Below, piece after piece: positions 5,299 through 5,511 of a DNA stretch of 5,511 nt. The first letter of the stretch is position 1, and the number at the start of each line of letters is the position of its first letter. The position numbers and the translations under genes were made by a program. The DNA is taken from the NCBI GenBank assembly GCA_038276315.1, contig JBBPZY010000179.1:1-5511 (forward strand), given 5' to 3'. The notes under the pieces are model-generated. The model made no database searches, was not told the DNA's origin, and worked only from the letters and a program-made list of their open reading frames with translations. Origin of the DNA: GCA-003244245 sp038276315 (lineage in GTDB: Bacteria; Actinomycetota; Actinomycetes; Mycobacteriales; Pseudonocardiaceae).

Positions 5299-5511
5299 TG
5301 AGCTTGTCACGATTTCCGTGTAAGCCACGGATGACTGATTCGCTTAACTTATCACAGAGGGAGTCGTCCCGGGAAGAGAACGACCAGGGTAGTCAGTGCG
5401 ACTTTCCAGCCACACGTGCCGGTTCCGGATTCGCCTCCTCTCTTACTTGAAATGTTTCGCAGTCCGAGATAGAGTAGCTTCATGGCCGCCTCGTCGGATG
5501 GGAAATGTCCA
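5299..5511 (-). mobile_element. IS256-family insertion sequence, 3' end (partial)
   Basis: The CHAT/STAND reading frame stops at WDAAQ (5298), where relatives continue. From about 5299 the sequence is a non-coding strip ending in a transposase 3' end. The terminal strip TGAGCTTGTCACGATTTCC resembles IS256-family ends by recollection. CCGTG-taagc-CACGG (5316-5330) is a small hairpin near the tip. The other end, its inverted repeat and the target duplication are outside the window, so the boundary is accurate only to a few bases. Confidence 0.75.
5352..5511 (-). CDS. IS256-family (mutator-type) transposase, C-terminal 52 residues
   Basis: On the minus strand, codons from 5510 down to the TGA at 5354-5352 give GHFPSDEAAMKLLYLGLRNI, then a Gly/Ser-rich stretch, then GWKVALTTLVVLFPGRLPL. 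The GHFP-x3-AAMK-x-LYL block and the W-K-x-AL near the end are the C-terminal signature of IS256-family DDE transposases, the enzymes that cut and paste or copy the element. The N-terminus and catalytic triad lie beyond the window. No stop or frameshift interrupts the visible part, so the element may be intact. Confidence 0.85.
   Translation of the reverse strand, partial: GHFPSDEAAMKLLYLGLRNISSKRGGESGTGTCGWKVALTTLVVLFPGRLPL

Noticed and set aside
4028..5323. A single intact 431-residue protein
   Set aside because: Its first ~25 and last ~110 residues are out-of-frame readings of segments whose family-like translation lies in other frames.
1..5511. tRNA, rRNA or CRISPR array
   Set aside because: No cloverleaf, rRNA motif or regularly spaced direct repeat was seen on either strand.

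Overview
The window is high-GC DNA with GTG starts and Arg/Ala-rich proteins. Its left two-thirds match a known actinobacterial neighbourhood: groEL2 divergent from moeA, then psd and pssA. Mycobacterium tuberculosis has the same order (groEL2, an SDR gene, moeA2, psd, pssA), but here no SDR gene lies between groEL and moeA. Together with a CHAT/STAND gene of the type common in filamentous actinomycetes, this suggests a member of Mycobacteriales/Pseudonocardiales. The family-level placement is inference.

Layout: (1) 1-297 holds the first five codons of a groEL on the minus strand, its Shine-Dalgarno, a leader hairpin and two tandem CIRCE operators for the heat-shock repressor HrcA. (2) 298-1524 is moeA (molybdenum insertion into molybdopterin). 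(3) 1525-1847 has no gene but is packed with perfect inverted repeats, the last a strong terminator-like hairpin. (4) 1848-3506 is a tight psd-pssA pair, the two-step phosphatidylethanolamine route: PssA makes phosphatidylserine and Psd decarboxylates it. They are 3 nt apart and the pssA Shine-Dalgarno lies inside the end of psd. (5) 3526-3753 (minus) is a small ribbon-helix-helix antitoxin-like gene with no toxin beside it. (6) 3843-5298 is a decayed CHAT-protease/STAND-NTPase gene in three different frames. (7) 5299-5511 is the 3' end of an IS256-family insertion sequence that cuts off the CHAT/STAND gene.

The core genes (1-3506) look intact. The region after pssA looks like an accessory zone undergoing decay: an orphan antitoxin, a multiply deleted signalling or defence-type gene, and an IS insertion. 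I do not see a complete novel system. The most informative observations are the paired CIRCE operators shared by the groEL/moeA divergent region, the hairpin array between moeA and psd, and the stepwise wreck of the CHAT/STAND gene, in which one deletion removes the catalytic histidine and another removes the Walker B region.
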